Of a stretch of 64,000 nt of DNA, positions 1 to 9,200 are shown piece after piece. The stretch is from Alteromonas hispanica (GTDB taxonomy: Bacteria; Pseudomonadota; Gammaproteobacteria; Enterobacterales; Alteromonadaceae). The DNA is taken from the NCBI RefSeq assembly GCF_010500915.1, contig NZ_JAAAWP010000003.1, positions 186,001-250,000 of the forward strand. The letters are read 5' to 3'. The number at the start of each line of letters is the position of its first letter. Position 1 is the first letter of the stretch. A program made the position numbers and the translations under genes. The notes under the pieces were generated by a model, which worked only from the letters and a program-made list of their open reading frames with translations, searched no databases and was not told the origin of the DNA.

Positions 1-376
1 GGTCTAACCCACAAATTGTGCCGAAGAAATTCCCTTCGGTATCGTATATTGGATAGGAAAAGTAACTCTCAAACCCATATAAACCGGGGATAGGGCTTTT
101 TTGATATTCCTCGTCGTTAGAGGCGTGCTCTATAACAATGGGCTTTTGGGACATTCTAACCGAATTACAAAACGTGGTTTGAATATCTAACTGGTCACCA
201 GGTTTTAAATTAAATTCAACCCGATCCAGCACAGAACACATTGTCCATTCTTGTTGTGTTACCCGCGCAACACAAATAAACCGTAAACCCGTGATATCTG
301 CCAGCATTTCCATGATATGCGGAATAGCATCTATGGTTTGTATCGCGCTTATGTCTGTTGATGTTGTGGTGCTCAT
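1..376 (-). CDS. GAF-domain sensory protein, partial (3' end outside window)
   Basis: The minus strand is open from an ATG at 374-376 to the window edge, giving 125 residues without a stop. The protein begins MSTTTSTDIS and then shows a GAF-domain pattern: an early helix, a FICVARV strand, a GDQLDI stretch, and the SYFSYPIY and GNFFGTICG strands near the cut end. GAF domains bind small ligands or chromophores and usually sit at the N-terminus of histidine kinases, diguanylate cyclases or phosphodiesterases. The output domain lies outside the window, so the function cannot be stated. No membrane segment or signal peptide is visible, so it is probably cytoplasmic. Confidence 0.75.
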   Translation of the reverse strand, partial: MSTTTSTDISAIQTIDAIPHIMEMLADITGLRFICVARVTQQEWTMCSVLDRVEFNLKPGDQLDIQTTFCNSVRMSQKPIVIEHASNDEEYQKSPIPGLYGFESYFSYPIYDTEGNFFGTICGLD

Positions 377-621
377 TTAAGTCTCTCCATGCTACGTGCG
401 TCCAAGCTTTTTAAGGTTTTATGGAATAAAAAAACCTGCTTCACGATAAATGAGCAATCGTCCCATACCTGTATGTTGACACTGAAAAGTGGAAAATAAA
501 AGATATTATCTTAGGGCCTGGTTAAATGTTATACATCCACAGAACAGCCGGTAGATATTGACTTAGTATGCATATGTACTTTGAACCACTTTACAACGCG
601 CTGTTGTAAAATTCACCTAAT

Positions 622-641
622 AACTGTTTATTTATACAGTT
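622..641. promoter_or_regulatory. LexA (SOS) box upstream of yebG
   Basis: A CTG-N10-CAG element lies at 624-639 with an AT-only spacer, and the dyad extends by AA/TT on both sides. This matches the gammaproteobacterial LexA operator. It is 47 bp before the yebG start, and yebG is a known SOS gene in E. coli, so damage-induced control is a strong inference. Confidence 0.9.
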
Positions 642-685
642 AAATGCGGTAAAGTTTTTGGGAACTTACAAAAAGGGGACCTACC

Positions 686-973
686 ATGGCCATTACCACA
701 CAGTATGTTGTTACGCACAAAGGGGTAGAAAAATTGGTAACTACCGATAAAAAAGAAGCCGATCAGTACGATAAGATGCTAGATGCAGCGGACAATTTAG
801 CCCAGTATATCCTCGCCAAAGGCATTACTCTTGAAGACAAGGCGGTAGAAGAGCTAACAATTCTACTGTCTAAGAATAAAGACAAGGTAAGCAAAATTTT
901 TAAAGGGGCCACTGCAGATAGCGTGCTTGAAGATGAGAGCGCGGAAGTTGTAAAACTTAAGGCCAACGGATAA
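686..973 (+). CDS. yebG: YebG family SOS-induced protein
   Basis: The 95-residue product matches YebG in length and pattern: a YVVTHKGVEK start, then KKEADQYDKMLDAAD, which resembles the conserved KKEADAYDKMLD stretch of the E. coli protein. YebG is a small cytoplasmic DNA-damage-inducible protein whose molecular role is not well defined. The start is supported by a purine-rich AAAAGGGGA just upstream and by the LexA box at 622-641. It appears monocistronic. A small hairpin (972-986) overlaps the stop codon and may terminate it. Confidence 0.93.
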   Translation: MAITTQYVVTHKGVEKLVTTDKKEADQYDKMLDAADNLAQYILAKGITLEDKAVEELTILLSKNKDKVSKIFKGATADSVLEDESAEVVKLKANG

Positions 974-990
974 AGCGCTTCGCTTTCTTG
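972..990 (+). terminator. Possible weak terminator after yebG
   Basis: AAAGCG (972-977), loop CTT and CGCTTT (981-986) form a short hairpin followed by CTTG. The stem is short and the T-run poor, so this is only a candidate. Confidence 0.3.
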
Positions 991-1320
991 TAATAGACAT
1001 ATTTGCAACAGCGATTAAATTTCTGACTAACTCTCTTAAACCAGGCGGCGTTTTTACTGTATCACAAGAACTTTATGGCAAGTCTTTGTGCGTAGTCCGC
1101 AAATGCTATTAGTGACGCGCCAGAGCATCACGGCGAAAGAACCCGCTACAGAAAAGTGCTGAAGACACAATGATTTTTGCTGTAAAACTATGTAACAACC
1201 AACTTATTCGGTAGCATGGTAGCAGCAATACATTGTGTCAGCTCGTTACCGTAATAAGGTATCAAAGTACTGAAGCAGCTTATGAAACGCGAGCACTTGA
1301 GAGATTAGTTAGGGATTTAC
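991..1320. other. Intergenic region before ABC transporter operon
   Basis: About 330 bp with no convincing open frame, RNA gene or repeat. It must hold the promoter for the downstream ABC genes. A loose dyad TACC-N7-GGTA lies near 1248-1262. I see no recognisable Zur or Fur site. Confidence 0.4.
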
Positions 1321-2070
1321 GTGGAAGCGATAACAAAAACTGAGAGTTCGTACAAAGTCGCCATTGCTGTTGATGGGGTTAGCTTTTCTTATCGAAAGGG
1401 TGGCACGCCCGTTATCGACATTCCCCATTGGCAATTGAATAAAGGCGAACATGTTTTTCTTTCCGGCCCCTCCGGTAGTGGCAAAAGTACCTTCCTCAAT
1501 CTATTAAGCGGCACTTTAACACCCGACTCAGGCTCTATAAGCCTTCTAGAAAAACCCTTCTCCTCTCTTTCAAACAAACAGCGAGACCGATTTCGCGCCA
1601 ACCACATCGGGGTGGTTTTTCAGCAATTTAATTTAATTCCCTATCTGTCTGTAAAGCAGAACATAGAGGCTGCAATGTATTTTGCTGGCAACCCGATTAA
1701 AAGTAAAAAAGTCGATGAGCGCATTGTTATGTTAATTGAACAATTAGCGCTTTCGCCACAGGTGCTTCACGTTAAAGCTGATGCTTTGAGTGTGGGTCAG
1801 CAGCAGCGCATAGCAATTGCCCGCGCCCTAATAAATTCACCTGATGTTCTAATAGTTGATGAGCCTACGTCGGCATTAGATGCGAAGGCAAGAGATAGTT
1901 TTATGGCGATATTAAAAAGTGTCGCCAAAGACAGTGCCTTAGTTTTCGTAAGTCATGACCCTTACATGATGAAGTATTTCTCAAACCACCTAAAAATGCG
2001 GAATTTTACACCGCCAAATAACGCTGCTTCTGAGACAGAGTCTTTGAAGATGTTGGAAGGTGGGCTTTAA
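1321..2070 (+). CDS. ABC transporter ATP-binding protein, LolD/MacB type
   Basis: A 249-residue ATPase of the LolD/MacB/FtsE class. Visible motifs are Walker A GPSGSGKS (residues 49-56), a Q-loop in VVFQQFNL, the signature LSVGQQQR (V replaces the usual second G), Walker B VLIVDEPTSALD and a switch histidine in FVSHD. It starts at GTG. Its stop codon overlaps the permease ATG by one base (TAATG), so the two are translationally coupled and should form one complex. Substrate is not shown by the ATPase itself; the histidine-rich permease suggests a metal link. Confidence 0.9.
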   Translation: MEAITKTESSYKVAIAVDGVSFSYRKGGTPVIDIPHWQLNKGEHVFLSGPSGSGKSTFLNLLSGTLTPDSGSISLLEKPFSSLSNKQRDRFRANHIGVVFQQFNLIPYLSVKQNIEAAMYFAGNPIKSKKVDERIVMLIEQLALSPQVLHVKADALSVGQQQRIAIARALINSPDVLIVDEPTSALDAKARDSFMAILKSVAKDSALVFVSHDPYMMKYFSNHLKMRNFTPPNNAASETESLKMLEGGL

Positions 2071-3470
2071 TGTTAACCACCATCGCCATTGAAAGCTTAA
2101 AACGTCGCAAAAGCACGGCATTACTGACATTGGTCAGTATTGTTATTAGCGTGAGTCTTTTACTCTCGGTTGATATCATTCGCACTCAGGTTAAAAGTAG
2201 CTTTACCCGAACAGTATCTGGCGTCGATGTTATTGTTGGCGCACCTAATGGACAGCTGAACTTACTGCTCTCTTCAGTATTCAACCTGTCGGCGCCCACT
2301 AAAGGAATAAGTAAGAAAAGTGTGCTCTCGCTTCAAGAAGACCCTCGGGTTTCATGGCTGATACCTATCTCACTTGGCGATACGCATAAAGGTTTTCGTG
2401 TTATTGGAACCACAAATGCCTACTTCCAACATTTTAAGTATGGCGATAAACAGCCTTTATCCTTTGCATCTGGAGGCCTTTTTTCCGACGCTGGCTCTAC
2501 GGTTATAGGTGCAGATATTGCAGAGAGCTTAGGCTACTCCGTTGCCGATAACATTGTTATATCCCATGGTTTGGGCAATGTTTCATTTCGTCAGCACGAC
2601 GCCTACCCATTTACCGTGGTAGGCGTATTGAATAAAACAGGCACCCCTGTTGATAAAGCGGTTTACATTACCCTTAGCGGCTTAGAACAAGCGCATAGCC
2701 ATAGTGCTTCTTCATCTATTACTAAACCGTTAACCATTAAAAAGCCACCAGTAATTAAAAAGTCATCAGCGTTAGCGAAACCTCATTCTTCAGGTCAGCA
2801 TGGCGCTGAAGTGCATGAAGCAGAACACAGCGAAGAACATGCTTCAGGGCGCGATGAAAAGGATCATAAGGAGCATCATGAGGAGCATTATGAGAACTAT
2901 GACATTGATAGCATCCGCACCTCTTCAGTATCGGCGGTAATGTTAGGGCTAGAAAACCGAGTAACGGCTCTGCAACTACAATATCAAATTAATCAGCGTA
3001 GCGATGAGCCGTTGCTTGCTATATTGCCAGGAATGGCGCTTGCTGAACTATGGCAAATCATGGGAAATGTAGAGGCATTACTTTTATTGCTATCAACACT
3101 CATTGTTGTTTCTTCACTGTTTGGGCTTGCCACTATGCTGCTGGCAACAATGCGAGAGCGTTACCGCGAAATTGCGGTACTTCGTACAATAGGGGCAAGC
3201 CCAGCAACATTATTAATACTGGTGCAGATAGAAGCATTGCTTATCGCACTTGCGGGTTGCTGTATAAGTATATTATTAGTGCTAGGCCTTTTACACGGTA
3301 TAAAGCCCTGGCTAAGTAGCGAATACGGGGTATTTTTAGGAAACGTACTACTCACAAAAAGCAGTGCTATTATCGTACTACTTGTTGTAGTAAGCACTTA
3401 TCTTGTATCTTTTTTCCCCGCGCATGCCGCCTATAGACGGGGGTTACACAGAGATTTAAATGACAGTTAA
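2070..3470 (+). CDS. ABC transporter permease (FtsX/MacB fold) with histidine-rich periplasmic loop
   Basis: This 466-residue permease has one N-terminal membrane segment (about residues 17-37), a large periplasmic domain and three C-terminal segments (about 338-360, 385-408, 430-455), the MacB/LolE layout. The sequence ending in RERYREIAVLRTIGA is the usual FtsX-family coupling region. Between about residues 208 and 280 lies a low-complexity insert rich in His, Glu and Lys (repeated HEE, EHH and EEH), a likely metal-binding tether. The pair resembles the ZrgB/ZrgC components of the Vibrio zinc-uptake system, but no DUF2796 (ZrgA) gene is next to it, so zinc transport is inference. A MacB-like exporter is the alternative. 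Confidence 0.82.
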   Translation: MLTTIAIESLKRRKSTALLTLVSIVISVSLLLSVDIIRTQVKSSFTRTVSGVDVIVGAPNGQLNLLLSSVFNLSAPTKGISKKSVLSLQEDPRVSWLIPISLGDTHKGFRVIGTTNAYFQHFKYGDKQPLSFASGGLFSDAGSTVIGADIAESLGYSVADNIVISHGLGNVSFRQHDAYPFTVVGVLNKTGTPVDKAVYITLSGLEQAHSHSASSSITKPLTIKKPPVIKKSSALAKPHSSGQHGAEVHEAEHSEEHASGRDEKDHKEHHEEHYENYDIDSIRTSSVSAVMLGLENRVTALQLQYQINQRSDEPLLAILPGMALAELWQIMGNVEALLLLLSTLIVVSSLFGLATMLLATMRERYREIAVLRTIGASPATLLILVQIEALLIALAGCCISILLVLGLLHGIKPWLSSEYGVFLGNVLLTKSSAIIVLLVVVSTYLVSFFPAHAAYRRGLHRDLNDS

Positions 3471-3499
3471 CGAGTGGGCATAGAGCCTACTCGTTAACT
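3465..3499. terminator. Hairpin between convergent genes (ABC permease and chemoreceptor)
   Basis: Fifteen-base arms (3465-3479 and 3485-3499, one G-T pair) around the loop ATAGA. The left arm contains the permease stop codon. It lies between converging genes and can serve both directions, although the flanking T-run is weak. Confidence 0.6.
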
Positions 3500-3513
3500 T
3501 TGCTAACCGACTG

Positions 3514-5097
3514 CTATTCACCAACGCGTTTTTCGGTACTAAAGCGAAGTATGAGTTCGTGAACTTGTTTGACTGTTTCTTTTAAATCATCACTCGCTGC
3601 AAGTGAGGCTTCAGAGGAACGCTGCGTTTCTTCAGCGCCATCTGCCACATCTACAAGCTGCTGATTAATATGCTCGGCTACCGTACTTTGCTCTTCAACG
3701 GCCGATGACATCTCAACAGTAGCATCTGCAATACCGCTCACTGCATTATTTATCTCAAATAAGGCTCCGCGAGTTTCCTCGACAATCAAGCTGCCTTTTT
3801 CAGCAGACGCCAGTCCGTCGGTAGACACTCTAACTGCTCTGTCCGAGCGCTCTGCAAGCTCATTGATGATATTATGTATTTTATCTGTTGAATCGCGAGT
3901 ACGTGAGGCCAGCGTACGCACCTCATCAGCAACAACCGCAAAGCCTCTACCTTGCTCTCCCGCTCTTGCCGCCTCTATGGCCGCGTTAAGCGCCAGCAAA
4001 TTGGTTTGCTCGGCGATGGCAGAAATGATGTTGGCTGCTTCGCCAATATCGCTCGTAGACTGCGCTAACTCCGTCACTGTCTCTGAAATAGATTCTACCG
4101 CTTGGCGCAAAGACACTATCGCCTGCATGGCCTCTTCTGCCTTTTGATTGCCCATATCCACATTCATAGCAGCGGTTTTTGCGCTTTTCGCATTGCTCTC
4201 TACGCGTTCTGCTACTTCTTGAATAGCTTGGCTCATTTGCGTTACCGCAGACGCTATTTGTTGTGTTGCCTGATTTTGCTGTACAACAGCGGCACTCGTG
4301 TTTTCTGCTTGAGTATGGGTTGTTCTCGAAACCGCTTCTAAGCCAGCAGATGCATCTTTGATCCGCGCTAACGCCGTTCTGGTGCGGGCAAGTTCGCACC
4401 CCACCGTCAGTTTTGCTTGCGCAATATGACCGGCATCAGCGAAATAGGTTTGCGCAACAATTTCATTGTTATAACTTTCGGGGCTCAGCGACAGAAACTC
4501 TTTCCATTCAGCTTTCGTTTTGCCCGCTTGAGCTGCAATTAATACAAGAAGCGCGACAAATGAAATAACAGCTGCAGTTGTATTTGCGGTAAACCACACT
4601 GCTGCCACCATAAGAAGCCCAATCAATAGAGAGGGCCACACATGAGCTAAGCCTTGGGTAACCTGTTGTGATAAAGGCGTTGCAGACTGCCCCGCATTGA
4701 GCCGCTTGTACATGTCGGTTGCGCGCCTAATCTCATCATCAAACGCGGGCACACGAACAGACTCGTAACCAACAATAGCGCCACTTTCGTAAACCGGCGT
4801 TACAAATGCCGATACCCAATAGTGGTCGCCATTTTTTCGTCTATTTTTCACCAACCCAAGCCAGCACTTACCCGATTCTAGTGTTGCCCACATTTCTTTG
4901 AATACTGAAGGTGGCATATCGGGGTGACGAATAAGGTTATGGTTTTTACCTATTAGTTCATCACGCTCGAAACCACTGACCTCTACAAAATCGTCGTTAC
5001 AGTGCTGTATGACACCGCGCTTATCGGTAGACGAAATAAGTCTATAGTGAGAAGGGTATTTATACTCTTTTTGAGTAACAGGCTGGTTATTTCTCAT
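3514..5097 (-). CDS. Aer-type methyl-accepting chemotaxis protein with N-terminal PAS domain
   Basis: A 527-residue chemoreceptor. Residues about 15-120 form a PAS domain ([29 protein letters not shown]), close to the FAD-binding PAS of the aerotaxis receptor Aer. A hydrophobic hairpin at about 153-192 anchors it to the inner membrane without a periplasmic domain. The long coiled coil carries the conserved signalling tip [20 protein letters not shown]. There is no C-terminal CheR-tethering pentapeptide. It probably senses redox or oxygen. It is first in a block of three minus-strand sensory genes but separated by gaps, so co-transcription is not certain. Confidence 0.9.
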   Translation of the reverse strand: MRNNQPVTQKEYKYPSHYRLISSTDKRGVIQHCNDDFVEVSGFERDELIGKNHNLIRHPDMPPSVFKEMWATLESGKCWLGLVKNRRKNGDHYWVSAFVTPVYESGAIVGYESVRVPAFDDEIRRATDMYKRLNAGQSATPLSQQVTQGLAHVWPSLLIGLLMVAAVWFTANTTAAVISFVALLVLIAAQAGKTKAEWKEFLSLSPESYNNEIVAQTYFADAGHIAQAKLTVGCELARTRTALARIKDASAGLEAVSRTTHTQAENTSAAVVQQNQATQQIASAVTQMSQAIQEVAERVESNAKSAKTAAMNVDMGNQKAEEAMQAIVSLRQAVESISETVTELAQSTSDIGEAANIISAIAEQTNLLALNAAIEAARAGEQGRGFAVVADEVRTLASRTRDSTDKIHNIINELAERSDRAVRVSTDGLASAEKGSLIVEETRGALFEINNAVSGIADATVEMSSAVEEQSTVAEHINQQLVDVADGAEETQRSSEASLAASDDLKETVKQVHELILRFSTEKRVGE

Positions 5098-5259
5098 TCA
5101 AAACGTGCTCCGTTAGGTCTAATCACGGCAACAGACAGGCCTCTGAACCGTACAATTAAGATTAGATCAATTATAGATAACGTCTAGTTTTAGAAAAACT
5201 TTAATTAAAAAAAAGTGTTACGAGATTTATATGCCTGTTGGCCTAGTGCCTTTTACCCA

Positions 5260-6777
5260 CTAATCTTCAGGCGAACTACAAGGGATAGAGACGACGACTC
5301 GCGTGCCCACCCCCTCGGTACTGTAAATATCTACTTTTCCGCCGTGCTCTTCTACTATTGTTAGCGAAATGGACATACCAAGCCCTGTACCTTCTCCCGG
5401 CGGCTTAGTGGTATAAAATGGGGTGAATACTTTGTTGAGCACCTCGGCTGACATCCCAGCGCCTTCGTCTTCAACAATGAGCAGCACGTTGTCGTTGTCT
5501 CTCTCAACTTTCAACGTAATATTTTTACCCTCTGCAGTGGCATAAATAGCGTTGGTTAAAAAGTTGACAAGAACCTGCTGTATTTGCCCTGAATTCCCTT
5601 TAAACGTCACATCATGTTCTGGCTCACAAAAAATGACATTGTTTTTATACCTATGAAGATTATTGGTGAGTTTAATTGCGGTCTGGAACGCCTCTGTTGC
5701 ACTTATTTCAGTACGTTTATCAGAGTTCGGGTAAGAAAAGCTTCTCAGTGCTTTAACGATATCAATAATCCGCTCTATCCCCTCTGAAGACTCTTCAAAC
5801 ATCTCAGCAATATCATTAGCACTGTCTTTTAAGGCGTAATCCTTCTCTAACCTCTCGAAGGTGCTGGCTATGTGTCCGCCGGCCTCACGACACAAGTCGC
5901 CTATTTGCTCAAGGGCACTTTGGTAATCATTGAAAATTTCTTTAGCAACTGTTGTGTTACTGCGAACATAACCAATAGGGTTGTTAATTTCATGGGCAAT
6001 CCCCGCAGCAAGCTGCCCAAGCATGGCCATTTTATCGGCACTAACAAGCCTTTCTTCCAACTGCTTCCTATCTTCTTGCATTGTTGATATGGCAGCTTCT
6101 TGGTGGCTAAGCTTATGGGATTTGAGTTGATAGCGAAGGCCAAAATTCAAATAGTGCTTTGTAGTATCGAGTATATAGAGGGTTTCTTCGTCAAGATTGT
6201 CGTCTTCGGTTAACAACGCTAGCCAAGCAAATTCGTTATCCGCAAGCTCATGCATAAAATGAATAACTCTCGCTTCCTTTTTTGTATCATCGCGCTCAAC
6301 AGCATTAACACACCAGTGGGCGTAACCTTCGGTGAAGGTTAAAGGCAGCTCATTAACAATAAGCGTAGAGAGGTCATTAGCCTCAATCCAACCGTCGTTC
6401 GGCGTTAATACTTTATTGTCATCACCTACCACCATATCGCCATTTTTCACAATGACGGCTTTTCCACAGCTGGCCTGACAAAACTCAACGGCGGACTCAA
6501 GCGCAGAAAAAATAAAGGATGCGACAGTGTTGTTTGCACCAAGCTGTGATGCAGAGCGACTTAAATAGAGCAGCTCTCGTTCTCGCTGCTTAGAAGCTTG
6601 AAGGGATTTTCGGAGGGCTTGGTTAGCTAAATACGCATCTTGAGAATAGGTTTCTAAAAAGGATTCAGCGTTTTTACGGGCTATTTTTTGGCGCTTTAGC
6701 TGCCGCTCTAATGAATTGACGCGGGCTTCAAGCTCGTTAATCCTCTCATTGGCAATGTGGTTTTTCTCATTACTCAA
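5260..6777 (-). CDS. Soluble sensor histidine kinase
   Basis: A 505-residue kinase. Residues 5-80 are a strongly predicted coiled coil rich in Glu, Arg and Gln. A middle region (about 80-240) has the size of a GAF-like sensor but no motif I recognise. The H-box AAGIAHEINNP is near residue 260 and is followed by a C-terminal HATPase domain with an N-box (FLTNAIYA), DEGAG, and GEGTGLGMSIS. No membrane segment is visible, so it should act in the cytoplasm. No response regulator lies beside it. It sits between two chemoreceptors. Confidence 0.88.
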   Translation of the reverse strand: MSNEKNHIANERINELEARVNSLERQLKRQKIARKNAESFLETYSQDAYLANQALRKSLQASKQRERELLYLSRSASQLGANNTVASFIFSALESAVEFCQASCGKAVIVKNGDMVVGDDNKVLTPNDGWIEANDLSTLIVNELPLTFTEGYAHWCVNAVERDDTKKEARVIHFMHELADNEFAWLALLTEDDNLDEETLYILDTTKHYLNFGLRYQLKSHKLSHQEAAISTMQEDRKQLEERLVSADKMAMLGQLAAGIAHEINNPIGYVRSNTTVAKEIFNDYQSALEQIGDLCREAGGHIASTFERLEKDYALKDSANDIAEMFEESSEGIERIIDIVKALRSFSYPNSDKRTEISATEAFQTAIKLTNNLHRYKNNVIFCEPEHDVTFKGNSGQIQQVLVNFLTNAIYATAEGKNITLKVERDNDNVLLIVEDEGAGMSAEVLNKVFTPFYTTKPPGEGTGLGMSISLTIVEEHGGKVDIYSTEGVGTRVVVSIPCSSPED

Positions 6778-6841
6778 ACGTAAGCTACCTTCAAGACAAC
6801 GACGGGCCTTAAACCTAGACCCGCTTAATTGCTAGCAATGA

Positions 6842-7927
6842 CTAATAATTAGCTAGCGTGTCGAGAATCTGCATCACTCGTGCGCTAGCCTGCTCCATTT
6901 CTATAAGCTTAGCATCAGATGTCGATTGATCACCTGCTAATTTTGCTTCTATGGCTGCTTTTCCACTCAAATGTACTGTTGCATGTGGGCTATCAAGCTC
7001 TCGGAAAGCTGCTGACTTACCTACATGGCTACCCGTATTTTCCCTGTACCACTGCCCTAAGCGACAATTTGTGTGATCTGATAGTTCGGATACTGACTTA
7101 TTGCTATACCCGCAAAGCATGGCATAGATATCAGCTTTCCAAACAACATGGTCTAACTTAACGGTTTGAATAAACGTGCTAAAGGCACCATCAGTTATGG
7201 TCGATTTCATTGTCTTACAATGAGCCACCATCCCTTCGTAACTGCCGTTTAACTCGTTAATACCCGCTTCTAAGTTTTCGTTATTACTACGCAGTTCGTT
7301 TACACCCGACACCGCTTTTGCCGTGCTCTGAATAATGCCGTTTACTAATTCAGATACCTCCGTTGCCGACTTATTCGTTTCAGTCGCAAGTGCTCGTACC
7401 TCATCGGCAACCACACTAAAACCTCTTCCCGCATCGCCGGCTCTAGCGGCTTCAATTGCCGCATTAAGTGCTAGTAAGTTAGTTTGGTCTGATATGCTAG
7501 TAATGGTTGTAACGAATTTATTAATGTTATCCGCTGTCGTTGATAGACCGGAAATACGCTCACTCATACTGCCCATTTGAACATTTAAGCCGCTCATGTC
7601 GTTAACAATGTTGCCAAGCGTTAATGCTGACTGCGAAAACAAGGTATCAATATCGGATATTGAACGGCTTTCGGCGTCGATGGTTTCAAATGCAGCCAGC
7701 ACTGTTTCTCTAATGCTGTCTATTTGCTGTAATGCATCTATCACACACTTGAGAAGTACAGAATCATTAGCCTGAGTTTCCGCGGCAGTCAGCTCTTCAA
7801 CTTCGTTAGCTAAGGCTGAGTTTTCAGCTTCTAATTGCGCTACCTTATCCAAGGTATCTTGAAGACGCATTTCTAGCTGCCTAGCTTGCGCTTCTTTTTC
7901 TTCATATTTACCGCGTGAAACAAACAT
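6842..7927 (-). CDS. Soluble chemoreceptor with C-terminal CZB zinc-binding domain
   Basis: The conserved methyl-accepting tip [20 protein letters not shown] lies in the middle. The C-terminal domain matches [14 protein letters not shown], then [10 protein letters not shown], then [13 protein letters not shown] domains bind zinc through conserved His and Cys residues and occur in cytoplasmic chemoreceptors and in diguanylate cyclases such as DgcZ. The frame is open upstream to an ATG at 8020, which would add a hydrophobic stretch. I prefer the ATG at 7927 ([12 protein letters not shown]) because it leads straight into the usual coiled coil of soluble CZB receptors; neither start has a clear ribosome site. 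Confidence 0.85.
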   Translation of the reverse strand: MFVSRGKYEEKEAQARQLEMRLQDTLDKVAQLEAENSALANEVEELTAAETQANDSVLLKCVIDALQQIDSIRETVLAAFETIDAESRSISDIDTLFSQSALTLGNIVNDMSGLNVQMGSMSERISGLSTTADNINKFVTTITSISDQTNLLALNAAIEAARAGDAGRGFSVVADEVRALATETNKSATEVSELVNGIIQSTAKAVSGVNELRSNNENLEAGINELNGSYEGMVAHCKTMKSTITDGAFSTFIQTVKLDHVVWKADIYAMLCGYSNKSVSELSDHTNCRLGQWYRENTGSHVGKSAAFRELDSPHATVHLSGKAAIEAKLAGDQSTSDAKLIEMEQASARVMQILDTLANY

Positions 7928-8016
7928 ATAATTTACCGAAAAGTGAGAGTAATTCGTTTTTTTTAAGAGTAACAGAAAGTAAACCGCAGTGACTATTAAC
8001 CTGAAGTAGAAAACGA

Positions 8017-8031
8017 ACATAAAAGCATGTA
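8017..8031 (+). repeat. 15-bp direct repeat, copy 1 (flanks TSUP gene)
   Basis: ACATAAAAGCATGTA occurs here and again at 9149-9163, bracketing the TSUP gene in the same orientation. Confidence 0.5.
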
Positions 8032-8396
8032 GTTACGTTATCGACCATACCACGCGCTGCTTTAACGCTTTACTAATTTTCAGCTGTTAAGGGCCTTTTA
8101 TGATTTTAGATAAGAGTTTGGCGATAAAAATAAGGTTCAACACTGGATAGCGGGCCTACAGTTTCTCACTGCAAATGCCGTGTAAGAGTGTGAACTTGCA
8201 GCAGCAACTCTTATCAACGTTTAGATGAATAGTAGGAAACAGCTTATTAGTAACATTTCAACAAATTGAAAAGAGGTTACCATTGCAGCATTTTTACAAG
8301 ATGTCTTTTTCAAGCAGTTGGCCCGCGGTTTTCAGCAAAAATTAACAGTCGCTAACCAATTATTTACTTGTCTTATTGTTGCGGTGATTTTCCACA
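8032..8396. other. Intergenic region before TSUP permease
   Basis: About 365 bp of AT-rich sequence with no convincing gene. It should hold the divergent promoters of the CZB receptor and the TSUP permease. A 15-bp perfect direct repeat begins just before it (8017-8031) and recurs at 9149-9163. Confidence 0.4.
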
Positions 8397-9149
8397 ATGG
8401 TGTTTGAAACGCTAATATTAATGTTTGCGCTACTAAGTGTAGCGACACTTCTTCAAACGCTGAGCGGCTTTGGCTTCGGTCTTATCGTGGTGTCTAGCTT
8501 TACTCTGCTTAACATCATGCCGCTTACGGCAACCACGTTTTTAGTCAGTTTTTTAAGCTTGTTTAACTCTGTTAGCTTGGTGTTTAGAAACACCCACCAT
8601 GTAAATAAACAGGCCTTCATAATCTTACTATCAACAGCAATCCCATTTTTAGCCATAGGCTATGTGCTGTTGGAGTACCTTTCACAATACATGTCAAACT
8701 GGCTAAATGTGTTACTTGGGTGCGTTATTTTATTGTGTTGCTCACTACTGCTGGTTAAACGCAGTGTTTCATCACCGTCGACTTCGCCTTTTGGTTTTGG
8801 TGTAGCAGGCGCACTTAGCGGAGTACTCGGCGGATTATTTTCAACATTCGGACCACCGGTTGTATTTCAATGTTACCGCCAAACCTGGTCAATTGTAGAA
8901 ATCCGCATTACGTTGCTCGCGTTCTTTTGTATGACTTCGCTACTAAGACTCATTGTAGTTCCTTTCGGTACACTGCCCTCTTACGACATGTTTATATCGA
9001 CACTTTTCGCCGTGCCTGTGGTACTCATTTTCACACGAATTGGACGGCTTCTTTCAGCTAGAGTATCTGCAAAACACATTCGAGCCCTTGCTTTACTGAT
9101 GCTTACCCTAAGTGGCAGTCTGCTTATCATTCAAAATATACAGATTTGA
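8397..9149 (+). CDS. TSUP (TauE/SafE) family membrane permease
   Basis: A 250-residue, very hydrophobic protein with about eight membrane segments and the two-half TSUP pattern. The first half has TLSGFGFGLIVVSSF and the second half has GALSGVLGGLFSTFGPPVV, the glycine-rich loops typical of TauE/SafE carriers. TSUP proteins move sulfite, sulfoacetate, sulfolactate or other organic anions. The substrate cannot be told from sequence and no sulfur-metabolism gene is adjacent. It stands alone between divergent and convergent neighbours, flanked by a 15-bp direct repeat. Confidence 0.85.
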   Translation: MVFETLILMFALLSVATLLQTLSGFGFGLIVVSSFTLLNIMPLTATTFLVSFLSLFNSVSLVFRNTHHVNKQAFIILLSTAIPFLAIGYVLLEYLSQYMSNWLNVLLGCVILLCCSLLLVKRSVSSPSTSPFGFGVAGALSGVLGGLFSTFGPPVVFQCYRQTWSIVEIRITLLAFFCMTSLLRLIVVPFGTLPSYDMFISTLFAVPVVLIFTRIGRLLSARVSAKHIRALALLMLTLSGSLLIIQNIQI

Positions 9150-9163
9150 CATAAAAGCATGTA
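9149..9163 (+). repeat. 15-bp direct repeat, copy 2 (flanks TSUP gene)
   Basis: Second perfect copy of ACATAAAAGCATGTA, starting on the last base of the TSUP stop codon. See 8017-8031. Confidence 0.5.
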
Positions 9164-9200
9164 AATAAAGCGCTGTGAATGCAAACTCGGCAAATAAGTG

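Noticed and set aside
763..1008. 81-codon antisense frame over yebG
   Set aside because: Shadow of a clearly identified gene with a LexA box.
3986..4399. 137-codon open frame within the PAS chemoreceptor gene
   Set aside because: It lies out of frame inside a well-supported coding region and resembles nothing.
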